NCBI GenBank assembly: GCA_900544285.1
Contig: UQUT01000001.1
Coordinates: 62,001-126,000 of the forward strand
Reading direction: 5' to 3'
Length of the DNA stretch: 64,000 nucleotides
From: an uncultured Eubacterium sp.
Lineage (GTDB): Bacteria > Bacillota > Clostridia > Oscillospirales > CAG-272
The notes below the pieces were generated by a model that did not search any database, was not told the DNA's origin, and saw nothing but the letters and a program-made list of their open reading frames with translations. Numbering within the stretch: position 1 is the stretch's first letter; each line of letters opens with the position of its first letter. Made by a program: the position numbers and the translations under genes. Positions 15,815 to 24,785 of the stretch are shown here, piece by piece.

Positions 15815-16216
15815 CTATATCATCCCTATCACTTCTGCTGCTTTTGGCAAAAATATGATGAGTCCCACGATTGCTGCCCCTATCGCCAATATCAAGACTC
15901 CGCCAGCAGCTACATCTTTCGCCAGTTTCGCCTTTTCATTCTTATAGGGCATTACCATATCCACAACAGTTTCAATCGCTGTATTGAACAACTCTCCACT
16001 GATTACGACAGCAAAACAGAGAATGCAGGCAACCCATTCATACCGATTGATTTTTAACAGCATCCCCATAACGATCACTAACAACATAATGACGACATGG
16101 ATCTTCATATTTCTTTCGCTTAAAAAGGACGAAACGATTCCCTGTCCTGCGTATTTGAAACTATTCGCTAACTTTTTCGCTTTCGTTTTTACCACTCCGT
16201 TTTTCTTTGGATTCAT
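15815..16216 (-). CDS. dgkA: Diacylglycerol/undecaprenol kinase DgkA family
   Basis: 133 residues with three hydrophobic helices, typical for the small integral kinase. GELFNTAIETVVD and KLAKDVAAGGVL carry the Glu/Asn and Asp/Ala signature of the active site. In Gram-positives this family phosphorylates undecaprenol or diacylglycerol. It overlaps the PAP2 phosphatase stop by ATGA, so kinase and phosphatase are co-translated, which suggests a local lipid-carrier salvage pair. A GAGGAAACG ribosome site lies within the end of the upstream gene. Confidence 0.9.
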   Translation of the reverse strand: MNPKKNGVVKTKAKKLANSFKYAGQGIVSSFLSERNMKIHVVIMLLVIVMGMLLKINRYEWVACILCFAVVISGELFNTAIETVVDMVMPYKNEKAKLAKDVAAGGVLILAIGAAIVGLIIFLPKAAEVIGMI

Positions 16217-16860
16217 TTCGTTTCCTCTTTTAAGACAAATTTGTCAACCGCACTCACATAGATAATCAAATAGGAAATTGAAATCAGGAAGCCTGCCAAT
16301 ACATCGCTTGTGTAATGAACGCCTAAATAAATCCTGCTGACGCCAATTGCAATAATCAGGATACTCAGCACTGCTATGGCAGACCATTTCAAGTGCTTGT
16401 TCGTTACATACCTGTAGATCAGGTAAATGATAAATCCATAGAAAGCCATACTCACCATTGAATGCCCAGACGGGAAGCTGTAACCAACCTCATCAATAAT
16501 CCTGTATTCAATCGGTCTTGGCCTTTGGACGATTTGCTTCAGCAACAGATTCAAGCCGGTTATAAGACCAAGATTGACGGCAATCGACATCCCGACCTTT
16601 TTATCCTTAATAAAGATAAAGAGAAGAACCGTGAGTGCAAGCAACACAAAGGCTCCGCCGAAATTTGTAATAACTTTTGCTATGGGCGTAGCAAAATCTG
16701 ATATTAAAAACTTTGAAATAATCTGATACCCGATAATATCGCCGTTCATAATTTCCTGCCGGAATACATCTTCCGCTAAAGCCAAAAAGCCTATTAAACA
16801 CCCAAACAGGATGATCCACTTCAAATTATGAATAACAAATGCCTTTATTTTTTCGAACAT
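16213..16860 (-). CDS. PAP2-family membrane phosphatase
   Basis: 215 residues, about six membrane segments. The three PAP2 motifs are complete: KQIVQRPRP (KX6RP), FPSGHS (PSGH), and SRIYLGVHYTSD (SRX5HX3D) with the nucleophilic His. The family removes phosphate from phosphatidic acid, PGP or undecaprenyl pyrophosphate. Start ATG 16860 behind GGAGG. It is the upstream partner of dgkA, and lies 27 bp downstream of the MFS gene on the same strand, so one longer transcript with marR and the transporter is possible. Confidence 0.92.
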   Translation of the reverse strand: MFEKIKAFVIHNLKWIILFGCLIGFLALAEDVFRQEIMNGDIIGYQIISKFLISDFATPIAKVITNFGGAFVLLALTVLLFIFIKDKKVGMSIAVNLGLITGLNLLLKQIVQRPRPIEYRIIDEVGYSFPSGHSMVSMAFYGFIIYLIYRYVTNKHLKWSAIAVLSILIIAIGVSRIYLGVHYTSDVLAGFLISISYLIIYVSAVDKFVLKEETK

Positions 16861-16887
16861 GGATACCTCCGAATTTTGTTTCCGTTC

Positions 16888-18096
16888 TTATGCCTCTTTT
16901 GGAGTATGCAGCTTCAACGCAAGCAGGATTGCGGATAACAGTGATAACATACCGCCGAACACAAACGGCGCAAACACGCCGATCCCGTCCCAAAGCAGAC
17001 CTGCGATCACGCTTGCCGGAAGCAAAGCGATTCCCGCCAATGTGGAGTGCAGGCCGAGCATTGTCCCTTTAAGCTGCGGCGGTGCGATTTCTGCAATAAA
17101 CGCCCGTTCCGCCCCTGCGGTCATCGCCGTATAAATACCGTAGACCACAAAAATCAAAATCATAAACGGTTTGGAATTGCAGAAAGCAAACCCGAAATAG
17201 ACAAGCGAGAAGGTAAGATACCCGCCCACAAGCAAACGCTTCCTGCCGATTTTGTCCGAGAGCTTGCCGCAGGGAATGGCTAACAGCGAAGCGGTCAGAT
17301 TGTAGATAAAATACAGCAGGATGGTGGTGCTGCTGTCAAAGCCTATATCCGAAGCCCTGAGAAGCAGAAAGCTGTTTGAGGAATTGCCGAGCGTAAATAA
17401 AAATGTAATGGCAAGGTAAAGTTTCAGTCTGCCGTCCAGCTTTGAGATATTCTTCCAAAAGTGTTCCCGTTGCACGGTTTCCCGTTTCTCCTTTTTCTCT
17501 TGAACAAAGAAAAACAGAAGGAGTGCAATCACAATCGGGATGATGGAAACAGCGAACACTGTTTTGTAGCCGCTGGTGCCCGCACCGATATTCTTCATCA
17601 GGAGAAACGCCAATAGAATCCCGATGGCCGAGCCTGCCATATCAAGCATTTTGTGAATCCCGAAGGCTTTGCCCATACTGTTTTTATCGGCGCTCTCCGA
17701 AACCATTACATCTCTCGGGGCAGTCCGGATTCCTTTGCCGAAACGGTCAATCACCCTTGCGGCAAGGATACCGCCCCAAGATCCGGCGAACAGCAGCGCC
17801 GCCTTATATAACAGCCCGGTGGCATACCCGCTGAACGCAATCGCTTTCTTGTGCTGAAAACGGTCGCTGATATATCCGCTGAACACCTTTAAGAGACTGG
17901 CGACGCTTTCCGCAATTCCCTCAATGATACCGACCAGCACAGGCGTTGCCCCGAACACCGCCGTCAGGTACAGCGGAATCAATGGGTAGACCATTTCACT
18001 GGATATATCCGCAAAACAGCTAATCAGCCCGAGTATGATAATGTTTTGGGTTCCCTTAACAATCAGTTCTTTGCTCTTTTTAGTTTTTTGTTCCAT
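16888..18096 (-). CDS. MFS transporter
   Basis: 402 residues with about 12 hydrophobic segments. The motif A-like GYISDRFQHKK lies between TM2 and TM3 and its repeat GKLSDKIGRKR in the second half, as expected for the major facilitator superfamily. FGKGIRTAPRDVM is typical of a subgroup of proton-driven drug or metabolite exporters. The start is ATG 18096, with GAGGGG upstream; a GTG at 18105 overlaps the marR stop and lacks spacing. Substrate unknown; control by the adjacent MarR protein points to efflux. Confidence 0.88.
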   Translation of the reverse strand: MEQKTKKSKELIVKGTQNIIILGLISCFADISSEMVYPLIPLYLTAVFGATPVLVGIIEGIAESVASLLKVFSGYISDRFQHKKAIAFSGYATGLLYKAALLFAGSWGGILAARVIDRFGKGIRTAPRDVMVSESADKNSMGKAFGIHKMLDMAGSAIGILLAFLLMKNIGAGTSGYKTVFAVSIIPIVIALLLFFFVQEKKEKRETVQREHFWKNISKLDGRLKLYLAITFLFTLGNSSNSFLLLRASDIGFDSSTTILLYFIYNLTASLLAIPCGKLSDKIGRKRLLVGGYLTFSLVYFGFAFCNSKPFMILIFVVYGIYTAMTAGAERAFIAEIAPPQLKGTMLGLHSTLAGIALLPASVIAGLLWDGIGVFAPFVFGGMLSLLSAILLALKLHTPKEA

Positions 18097-18101
18097 TGCT
18101 C

Positions 18102-18560
18102 TCACCCCTCAATCAGCTTTTTCACGTCCGGGAATCCAGACCGGGACTGCTGTTTTGACCGCAGATACAATTCATTCAGAATCCGGCAAAACTCGTTTCT
18201 ATCTTCTTCGGGCAGTTCTGACAACAGCCATTCATAAAAGGCTTGCTCGAGCGAAACTTTAGAGTTCCGCAGGTTTTCTGCCTTTTCGGTCGCATAGAGC
18301 AGTTGGCTGCGCCCGTCTGCCGGATTTTCCTTGCGAATGAGATACCCCTTTGCCTCCAGACTGGCGGCTTGTCGTGCGGCAGCCCCCTTGTCAATCTTCA
18401 ATTCTTCCCTGATTTGTGCCTGTGTAAGTTCGGGATGATGGCGGAGCAGATGAATGAAATCAAACTCTGCTGTACCAATTCCGTCCTCTTTCATAGTCTG
18501 TACCGTGAACTTGCTGACCTCACGGGCAATCTTTGTAATCTGTCTTTTGCTGTAATCCAT
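18102..18560 (-). CDS. MarR-family transcriptional regulator
   Basis: 152 residues. The winged helix lies at about 35-100, with LTQAQIREELKIDKGAAARQ as the DNA-reading part and the wing NPADGRSQLLYATEKA. First gene of an operon with the MFS exporter 5 bp downstream. A perfect 12-bp inverted repeat overlaps the -10 box of its own promoter, so autorepression relieved by a small ligand is likely. Start ATG 18560 behind AGAGAGG. Confidence 0.9.
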   Translation of the reverse strand: MDYSKRQITKIAREVSKFTVQTMKEDGIGTAEFDFIHLLRHHPELTQAQIREELKIDKGAAARQAASLEAKGYLIRKENPADGRSQLLYATEKAENLRNSKVSLEQAFYEWLLSELPEEDRNEFCRILNELYLRSKQQSRSGFPDVKKLIEG

Positions 18561-18579
18561 ATCGCACCTCTCTTGGATA

Positions 18580-18682
18580 GATGTAGTATCAACTATATTT
18601 ATATGATACTACATCTTCTTTAAAAAATCAAGGTGCTTTATCGACAATTCTTCTTGATTAAATCATAGAAGAAAAGTATACT
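18580..18682. promoter_or_regulatory. MarR operator and divergent promoters
   Basis: Perfect inverted repeat GATGTAGTATCA-N12-TGATACTACATC (18580-18615). The minus promoter for marR, TTGATT (18631-18626)-17-TATCAT (18608-18603), has its -10 inside the right arm. The plus promoter for the Na/Pi transporter, TTGATT (18654-18659)-17-TATACT (18677-18682), lies outside the repeat. Related TACTACAT sequence recurs near 18692-18699, so a second weaker site may control the plus gene. Confidence 0.8.
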
Positions 18683-18742
18683 ATAAAGGGATATACTACA
18701 TTCAAGTATAGTTTTGCGGATGAAATCACGAGGTGGATGGTT

Positions 18743-20500
18743 ATGGATATTTTCGATGTATTAACGCTCATAGGAGGCTTATGCCTGTTCCTTTTCGGTA
18801 TGAATTTGATGGGAGACTCTTTAGCAAGAAGCGCCGGGAATAGGCTTGAAATTGTTATCGGCAAACTGACGACCGGGAAATTGGCGGGGCTGCTCACTGG
18901 TCTTGGCGTTACGGCGGTGATCCAAAGTTCATCGGCTACAACGGTTATGGTGGTTGGCCTGGTCAATTCCAGATTGATGAGTCTAAAACAGGCCATTCAC
19001 GTAATTATGGGTGCGAATATCGGCACAACCGTTACGGCGTGGATTCTCAGCTTAAGCGGTATTTCCGGCAGCAACATCTTCCTGAAACTCCTAAAACCTT
19101 CCTCCTTCACGCCAATTCTCGCCCTGATCGGTATCATTTTCCTGATGTTTACAAAGAGCAATAAAAAGAAAGACATCGGCATGGTTTTGCTGGGATTTGC
19201 CACGCTGATGTTCGGGATGGAAACCATGACCGGCGCTGTCTCCGGGCTGAGGGATATTCCCGCTTTTCAGGAATTGTTCATTATGTTCAAGAACCCGATT
19301 TTGGGCGTGCTTGTTGGTGCGATTCTCACCGCAATCATTCAGTCGAGTTCCGCTTCTGTGGGAATCCTTCAGGCACTTGCGGCAACCGGCGTCGTTTCTT
19401 ACGGAGCTGCCATTCCGATTATTATGGGACAGAATATCGGAACCTGCATTACAGCGATTCTTTCCTCCGTGGGTACAACAAAGAATGCCAAAAGAGCTGC
19501 TCTCGTGCATTTATCCTTTAACGTGATAGGAACTGTCGTTTGTCTCGGGATTTTCTCGGTTGTAAAGGTTTTGTTTGCCCCGACAATGCTGAATGCTCCT
19601 GCTACATATGCGGGCATCGCCACGGCGCACTCTATTTTCAACATCGCCTGCACCCTGATTCTCCTGCCTATGTCGGGGCTGCTCGAGAAACTTGCGTACA
19701 AACTTGTTCCAGACACCAAACTCCCGGAAAACATTTCTCAGCTTGATAACAGACTTCTCGCAACACCTGCCCTGGCTTTGGAATGCGCCCACAACCTGAC
19801 TTTTGAAATGGCTAAGGTTGCCACCGACGCACTTCGGAATAGTATCCAGTGCCTTTCCAACTATGACAAGGAAAAAGCACAGGCTATTCGTGCTGCTGAG
19901 GACGAAACCGACCACTATGAAGATGTTATTGGCAGTTATCTTGTAAAAGTGAGTACAAAACGGCTCAACGACGCAGATGGGGCAACTGCTTCTATGTTGC
20001 TAAGAGTCATCGGAGATTTTGAACGGATCTCCGATCACGCCGTAAACATACTGGAATCTGCGGAGGAAATGCGGGAGAAAGGCATTGCATTCTCCGACAG
20101 CGCAAAATCAGAACTGGATTCTCTCTCAGAGGCGACACTTGAAATCATTTCCTTGTCATACCGGGCCTTTGTTGACGAAAATGCGGAGCAGGCGACGCTT
20201 GTGGAACCACTTGAACAGGTGATTGACAGGCTGAAGGAACTGCTTCGGGCACGACATATTGATCGTTTGCGTATTGGTGATTGCAGCATTGAAGCAGGTT
20301 TCGTATGGAGCGATTTAATTACCAATATGGAAAGGGTTTCCGACCACTGTTCCAATATTGCAGGCTGTGTGATGGATACCAAGGATCAGAATATGAACCT
20401 GCACTCGTCTTTGAAAATGCTGAGAATTGATAACGACAGTTACCGGCAGAAGTATGACGAATACACCAAGAAGTATTTTTCATTTATGCAGAATCTTTGA
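18743..20500 (+). CDS. Na+/phosphate cotransporter with C-terminal PhoU domain
   Basis: 585 residues from ATG 18743 (GAGGTGG upstream; ATG 18737 is possible). Two inverted-topology repeats each carry the SLC34 signature: IQSSSATT at about 56-63 and IQSSSAS at about 195-201. The last 240 residues form PhoU-like helical bundles (DHYEDVIGSYL, DFERISDHAVNI, NMERVSDHCSNI) that bind metal clusters and regulate flux. It would take up phosphate with sodium. It is divergent from the MarR/MFS operon and probably transcribed alone. Confidence 0.9.
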   Translation: MDIFDVLTLIGGLCLFLFGMNLMGDSLARSAGNRLEIVIGKLTTGKLAGLLTGLGVTAVIQSSSATTVMVVGLVNSRLMSLKQAIHVIMGANIGTTVTAWILSLSGISGSNIFLKLLKPSSFTPILALIGIIFLMFTKSNKKKDIGMVLLGFATLMFGMETMTGAVSGLRDIPAFQELFIMFKNPILGVLVGAILTAIIQSSSASVGILQALAATGVVSYGAAIPIIMGQNIGTCITAILSSVGTTKNAKRAALVHLSFNVIGTVVCLGIFSVVKVLFAPTMLNAPATYAGIATAHSIFNIACTLILLPMSGLLEKLAYKLVPDTKLPENISQLDNRLLATPALALECAHNLTFEMAKVATDALRNSIQCLSNYDKEKAQAIRAAEDETDHYEDVIGSYLVKVSTKRLNDADGATASMLLRVIGDFERISDHAVNILESAEEMREKGIAFSDSAKSELDSLSEATLEIISLSYRAFVDENAEQATLVEPLEQVIDRLKELLRARHIDRLRIGDCSIEAGFVWSDLITNMERVSDHCSNIAGCVMDTKDQNMNLHSSLKMLRIDNDSYRQKYDEYTKKYFSFMQNL

Positions 20501-20534
20501 CACCATATTTTTAGAAGAAAAGTCTCACAATTAC

Positions 20535-20563
20535 TTGACAATTATCATATAATGCAATATACT
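20535..20563 (+). promoter_or_regulatory. Promoter of the NiCo riboswitch/CDF transcript
   Basis: TTGACA (20535-20540), exact 17-bp spacer, TATACT (20558-20563). The start point would fall about 50 bp before the riboswitch aptamer. Confidence 0.85.
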
Positions 20564-20620
20564 ATAACTTAATCTTTGCACTGTATTACATTCTTTTGCA
20601 GAATGCGAGATCAACAGTAC

Positions 20621-20706
20621 AAACTGAGTAGGCGATAATCTTTCTGATTATGGGGCTGGGCCGTTATCGGCAGCAGGTTGTATGTTCACACACCTGCGGG
20701 ACAGTT
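20621..20706 (+). promoter_or_regulatory. NiCo (Ni2+/Co2+) riboswitch aptamer
   Basis: Matches the czcD/NiCo class in order: CTGAGTAGGC, TATGGGGCTGGGC, GGCAGCAGGT and CACCTGCGGGACAG, with P1 closed by AACTG/CAGTT. It lies upstream of a CDF metal exporter, the typical target. The 3' strand of the last helix is shared with the terminator at 20689-20730, so metal binding would prevent termination and turn the exporter on. Confidence 0.8.
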
Positions 20707-20730
20707 GTATGTTCCGTAGGTGTGTTTTTT
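20689..20730 (+). terminator. Terminator competing with the NiCo aptamer
   Basis: CACACCTGCGGGAC pairs with GTTCCGTAGGTGTG (one mismatch), followed by six T. Its left arm includes bases needed for the aptamer's final helix, so the two structures exclude each other. Confidence 0.85.
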
Positions 20731-20816
20731 ATACCCTTTTTGGAACGGTTAAATCTCAAGGTGCCTATAAGAGAAATCATCACCGCCGCATAAAGCGGAA
20801 GAAGGAGGATTCTTTT

Positions 20817-21773
20817 ATGACTACTAACAACAAACACCGCACCGATATGGTTTCCGGAAAACCGGCCGTCAACGAACAGGCGGTCATCCGGAACCTGTCT
20901 TTGGTGAGCGTGATCGGCAACGCTCTCCTGTCCGGCTTCAAAATCATTGCAGGAATTGTGGGGCATTCCGGTGCCATGATTTCCGATGCTGTTCATTCCT
21001 TTTCCGATGTACTTACTACCATCATTGCATACATCGGTGTGAAGGTTTCCAAAAAAGCGGCAGACCGGGCGCATCCCTATGGTCACGAGCGCATGGAATG
21101 CGTCGCTTCCCTGCTTTTGAGTCTGATGCTGATGGCTACAGGCGTTGGGATCGGCGCAGTCGGTTTGAAAAACATTCTTTCCGGGCATTACGAAACCCTT
21201 GAAATCCCCGGTGCGATTGCTCTGGCTGCTGCTATTGTCTCCATTATCGGAAAAGAAGCCATGTACTGGTACACCCGGCACTACGCCAAGCTCATCAATT
21301 CCGCAGCGTTTATGGCCGACGCCTGGCACCATCGCTCCGACGCTTTTTCCTCTGTCGGTTCTTTAATCGGAATCGGCGGCGCTATGCTGGGATTCCCGGT
21401 GCTGGACTCTGTTGCCAGCGTGGTGATCTGCCTGTTCATTTTGAAGGTGGGATATGACATCCTGAAGGATTCCATTTCCAAAATGCTGGATACCTCCTGC
21501 GGCCAGACCTATGAGAAGGATTTGCGGGAGTTTGTAGAGGCGCAGGACGGCGTTGTCTGCGTGGATTTGCTTCGCACAAGGATGTTCGGCAACAAAATCT
21601 ACATTGATTTGGAGATTGAATTGGACGGCAATTTGCTTCTGCGGGACAGCCATGCCATCGCTGAACGGGTTCATAACCTTGTGGAAACCAAATATCCGGA
21701 GATAAAGCACATTATGATCCATGTGAATCCGGCTGAATATTCTACATCCGAGACTTCTCAGGATATGAAGTAA
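20817..21773 (+). CDS. Cation diffusion facilitator (CDF) metal exporter
   Basis: 318 residues from ATG 20817 behind AAGGAGG; earlier in-frame starts lie within the riboswitch. About six membrane segments carry the metal site pairs SDAVHSFSD (TM2) and ADAWHHRSD (TM5), and a C-terminal cytoplasmic dimer domain follows. The family exports divalent metal in exchange for protons. The Ni/Co riboswitch upstream argues for cobalt and nickel as the substrates in this case. Monocistronic with a terminator at 21888. Confidence 0.92.
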   Translation: MTTNNKHRTDMVSGKPAVNEQAVIRNLSLVSVIGNALLSGFKIIAGIVGHSGAMISDAVHSFSDVLTTIIAYIGVKVSKKAADRAHPYGHERMECVASLLLSLMLMATGVGIGAVGLKNILSGHYETLEIPGAIALAAAIVSIIGKEAMYWYTRHYAKLINSAAFMADAWHHRSDAFSSVGSLIGIGGAMLGFPVLDSVASVVICLFILKVGYDILKDSISKMLDTSCGQTYEKDLREFVEAQDGVVCVDLLRTRMFGNKIYIDLEIELDGNLLLRDSHAIAERVHNLVETKYPEIKHIMIHVNPAEYSTSETSQDMK

Positions 21774-21887
21774 ATGTAAAAGCCTTAGTTTATAGTAAGT
21801 AGAGTTTACCACTATATAGATATTCCAGACTTTACGATGGGGCAGTCTGCTTACATAAAACAATCATTTTCTTAACTCTTACAAATC

Positions 21888-21921
21888 AAGGCCGCCATTC
21901 TCCTGTGAGAGTGGCGGCCTT
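21888..21921. terminator. Bidirectional terminator between CDF and pdxT genes
   Basis: Stem AAGGCCGCCA/TGGCGGCCTT around a 14-base loop. A relative with the same GAGAGTGGCGG right half is found at 24688-24719, and the two bracket the PLP gene set. Confidence 0.85.
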
Positions 21922-21956
21922 GTCTTCTGTTTTTTTGTCCGGTTTTGTAAACATTC

Positions 21957-22535
21957 TTAACGCTCAATATCCTGTGCAACCATCTTTATAAAATATTGGT
22001 GAACAGAAAGGTCATCATTTAATTCCGGATGGAACGCCGTCACAAGCTGGTTGTTCTGGCGAGCTGCCACAATATGACCGTCCACGGTGGCTAAAGCCTG
22101 TGCCTCCCCGGAAACTTTTTCGATATATGGCGCACGGATAAAGGTCATAGGGATTTTCCCGATGCCCTGAAACGCCGCTTCCGTGTAAAAACTGCCAAGC
22201 TGTCTCCCGTACGCATTTCGCACCGCCGTAATATCCATTGTCGCAAAATGCACCCTATCATCGTTTTGTATTGTTTTCGCAAGCAAAAGGAGTCCCGCAC
22301 AGGTGCCGAACACCGGAAAGCCCTCCGTTATCCTCTTTTTCAGCGGTTCAGAAAGGCCAAGCTCATACATCAGCTTGCCCTGCACGGTACTCTCACCGCC
22401 GGGGATAATCAGCCCATCGAAGGACTGTTCCAAATCCTCTTTTTTTCGGATTTCCATAGAGGAAACGCCAAGCCGGGACAGCATCTGCTCATGCTCGATA
22501 AACGCCCCTTGCAGGGCAAGTACAGCAATCCGCAT
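21957..22535 (-). CDS. pdxT: Pyridoxal 5'-phosphate synthase glutaminase subunit
   Basis: 192 residues. Class I glutamine amidotransferase triad: Cys in FGTCAGLLLLA, then His and Glu in FHPELNDD; PGGEST forms the oxyanion/glutamine-binding loop. It releases ammonia from glutamine and channels it to PdxS. Starts 3 bp after the pdxS stop, as in the standard pdxST operon. Complete and without visible damage. Confidence 0.96.
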   Translation of the reverse strand: MRIAVLALQGAFIEHEQMLSRLGVSSMEIRKKEDLEQSFDGLIIPGGESTVQGKLMYELGLSEPLKKRITEGFPVFGTCAGLLLLAKTIQNDDRVHFATMDITAVRNAYGRQLGSFYTEAAFQGIGKIPMTFIRAPYIEKVSGEAQALATVDGHIVAARQNNQLVTAFHPELNDDLSVHQYFIKMVAQDIER

Positions 22536-22538
22536 CCC

Positions 22539-23414
22539 TTATTTTCCTCTCTCCGCCATCAGCAGTTCAATCTCCTGCTCATTAATTCCAACCATTGCTT
22601 CGCCCAAATCTTCCGACAGTTGTGCAAGCATTTTTGCGTCTGTAAAATTGGTTACTGCCTTCACAATCGCTGCGGCTCTTTTTTCGGGGTTGCCCGACTT
22701 GAAAATGCCCGAGCCTACAAAGACGCCCTCTGCACCGAGCTGCATCATAAGGGCTGCGTCTGCCGGAGTAGCCACACCGCCTGCGGCAAAGTTTACTACA
22801 GGGAGCTTTTTGTGTTCGTGAACATACTGTACCAGTTCATAAGGAACCTGAAGCTGCTTTGCTGTATCGAACAATTCGTCCTCTGCCATAGAACCAATCC
22901 TGCGGATTTCAGCCTGCATCATTCTCATATGCCGTACAGCCTGAACAACATCTCCTGTACCGGGTTCGCCCTTTGTGCGGATCATAGACGCCCCCTCATT
23001 GATACGGCGCAGTGCTTCCCCAAGATCTTTGGCACCGCAAACAAAGGGTACGTCAAACTTGGTTTTGTCAATGTGGTATTTATCATCTGCCGGGGAGAGA
23101 ACCTCCGACTCATCAATGTAATCAATCTCAATCGCCTGAAGGATCTGCGCTTCGGCAAAGTGGCCGATACGGCATTTCGCCATAACGGGAATCGACACAG
23201 CTTCCTGTATCCCTTTAATCATTTTGGGATCGCTCATACGGGATACGCCGCCTGCCGCACGGATATCCGCAGGGATTCTTTCCAAAGCCATAACAGCACA
23301 GGCACCCGCCGCTTCTGCAATCTTGGCCTGTTCCGGGGTGGTAACGTCCATAATAACGCCGCCCTTTAACATCTGGGCAAGATTTTTATTCAGTTCATAT
23401 CTTTTTTCTGACAT
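22539..23414 (-). CDS. pdxS: Pyridoxal 5'-phosphate synthase lyase subunit
   Basis: 291 residues from ATG 23414 behind AAGGAGGAC; upstream in-frame codons lie in the promoter region and are rejected. The (beta/alpha)8 enzyme makes PLP from ribose 5-phosphate, glyceraldehyde 3-phosphate and ammonia. GGVIMDVTTPEQA and MALERIPADIRAAGGVSRM carry the entry residues, VMAKCRIGHF the active-site region, and NFAAGGVATPADAA the phosphate site. Divergent from a MocR-type gene that would normally activate it. Confidence 0.97.
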   Translation of the reverse strand: MSEKRYELNKNLAQMLKGGVIMDVTTPEQAKIAEAAGACAVMALERIPADIRAAGGVSRMSDPKMIKGIQEAVSIPVMAKCRIGHFAEAQILQAIEIDYIDESEVLSPADDKYHIDKTKFDVPFVCGAKDLGEALRRINEGASMIRTKGEPGTGDVVQAVRHMRMMQAEIRRIGSMAEDELFDTAKQLQVPYELVQYVHEHKKLPVVNFAAGGVATPADAALMMQLGAEGVFVGSGIFKSGNPEKRAAAIVKAVTNFTDAKMLAQLSEDLGEAMVGINEQEIELLMAERGK

Positions 23415-23453
23415 TTTCGTTGTCCTCCTTGATTTTATTACTTTCATAGGATA

Positions 23454-23473
23454 CAATATATTTGACCATATTG
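23454..23473. promoter_or_regulatory. Candidate PdxR/MocR operator between pdxS and the regulator gene
   Basis: Inverted repeat CAATAT-N8-ATATTG in the 93-bp divergent gap. MocR/PdxR proteins bind such sites between themselves and pdxST. The match is short, so support is moderate. Confidence 0.4.
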
Positions 23474-23507
23474 AAATAGCCAAAACAGGAGAATAATATA
23501 TAGCCAG

Positions 23508-24590
23508 ATGAACTACACAATTGACATCAACCTGCAAATGCCTGCATATCTTCAGTTATACAATCAAATCAAAGCGGATATTGTAAAGGGGATTTATCCC
23601 TATGGCAGCAAAGTCCCTTCTAAGCGTACAATGGCAGTGGAAACAGGGATAAGCACCATAACCGTAGAACACGCCTACGCTCTGCTTTGCGAAGAAGGAT
23701 ATATTGAATCCCGGGAACGAAGTGGTTTCTTTGTCGTTTTTCGGTTAGTCGATGGTTTTGCTTCCACGCCTCAAAAGCCAGTGCCTCCAAAGATTTTACC
23801 CCATTCCCATCACGCCAACCTTGAATTTCCGTTTTCCATTTTGACAAAGGCCATGCGCCGTGTGATGAGCGATTACGGCGAAAATATCTTAATCAAATCG
23901 CCAAACTCCGGCTGCGTGGAGCTTCGGGAAACGCTCAGGCAGTATTTAGCACGCAATCGTGGCATTTATATTGACACCGAGCAGATTATCATCGGCTCCG
24001 GGGCAGAATATTTATATACCCTGATTGTCGGGATTTTGGGGCAGGAACAAATCTTTGCACTGGAATCGCCGTCTTATGAAAAAATAGAACAGGTGTATCA
24101 GGCGGCAGGGATAACCTGCGACCTGCTGCCGCTTGGTTCGGATGGGATCGAAAGTTCCGCACTGGCTCAGACAAAAGCGACTGTTCTGCACCTGTCCCCT
24201 TACCGGAGTTTTCCAACCGGGATTACGGCATCGGCGTCCAAGAGATATGAATACATCCGGTGGGCGGAACAACCCGGGCATTTTCTTGTTGAGGATGACT
24301 TTGAATCCGAGTTTACGATTTCAACCAAGCCGGAAGAAACGCTGTTTTCACTCTCTGAAAATGATAACGTGATCTATCTCAATACATTTTCCCAAACAAT
24401 TTCGCCGTCCTTACGCATGGGGTATATGGTACTTCCGAAGCGGCTTGTAAACATCTTTTCTGAAAAACTCGGATTTTACTCCTGCACCGTGCCAACCTTC
24501 GAGCAGCTTGTATTGGCAAAACTGATTTCGGAGGGGGACTTTGAAAGGCATATCAACCGGATTCGGAGAGCGAAACGAAAGAATATATGA
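23508..24590 (+). pseudogene. MocR/PdxR-type regulator, truncated and lacking the PLP lysine
   Basis: 360 residues, about 100 shorter than the family. A GntR winged helix is at 1-75 (YNQIKADIVKGIYPYGSKVPS, split: QIKADIVKG and YGSKVPSKRT), followed by an aminotransferase-like domain (SGAEYLYTLI, EDDFESEF, GYMVLP). At the Schiff-base position the motif NTFSQTISP has Gln296 (codon CAA 24393-24395) where PLP-binding members have Lys (AAA); one base would restore it. The C-terminal small domain is lost: the frame ends at 24590, while another frame continues KEYMIASSWKKIF before stopping. The wing could still bind DNA. Listed as a decayed gene, though a shortened, PLP-free regulator is possible. 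Confidence 0.72.
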
Positions 24591-24687
24591 TTGCGTCATC
24601 GTGGAAAAAGATTTTTTGAATGGGAATCATCAAGTTTTGTATTCAAGCTAAATTTCAATGGCAGCAGCGAGAATTCCGTCAATTAAA

Positions 24688-24719
24688 AGACCGCCTTCCC
24701 ATATGAGAGTGGCGGTCTT
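24688..24719. terminator. Terminator between MocR-like and zinc-ribbon genes
   Basis: Stem AAGACCGCC/GGCGGTCTT with loop related to the 21888 hairpin (both read GAGAGTGGCGG on the right). It lies between convergent genes. The rest of 24591-24785 holds degraded MocR-like sequence and nothing else I can name. Confidence 0.85.
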
Positions 24720-24785
24720 GCATTTTACTTGTGCGGCACTTTTTCGTATACACTTACTTACCACATACGAAAATTCGTATTGGTT

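Noticed and set aside
22248..23369. 373-codon plus-strand frame opposite pdxS/pdxT
   Set aside because: The minus strand encodes complete PdxS and PdxT; the plus frame is their antisense shadow.
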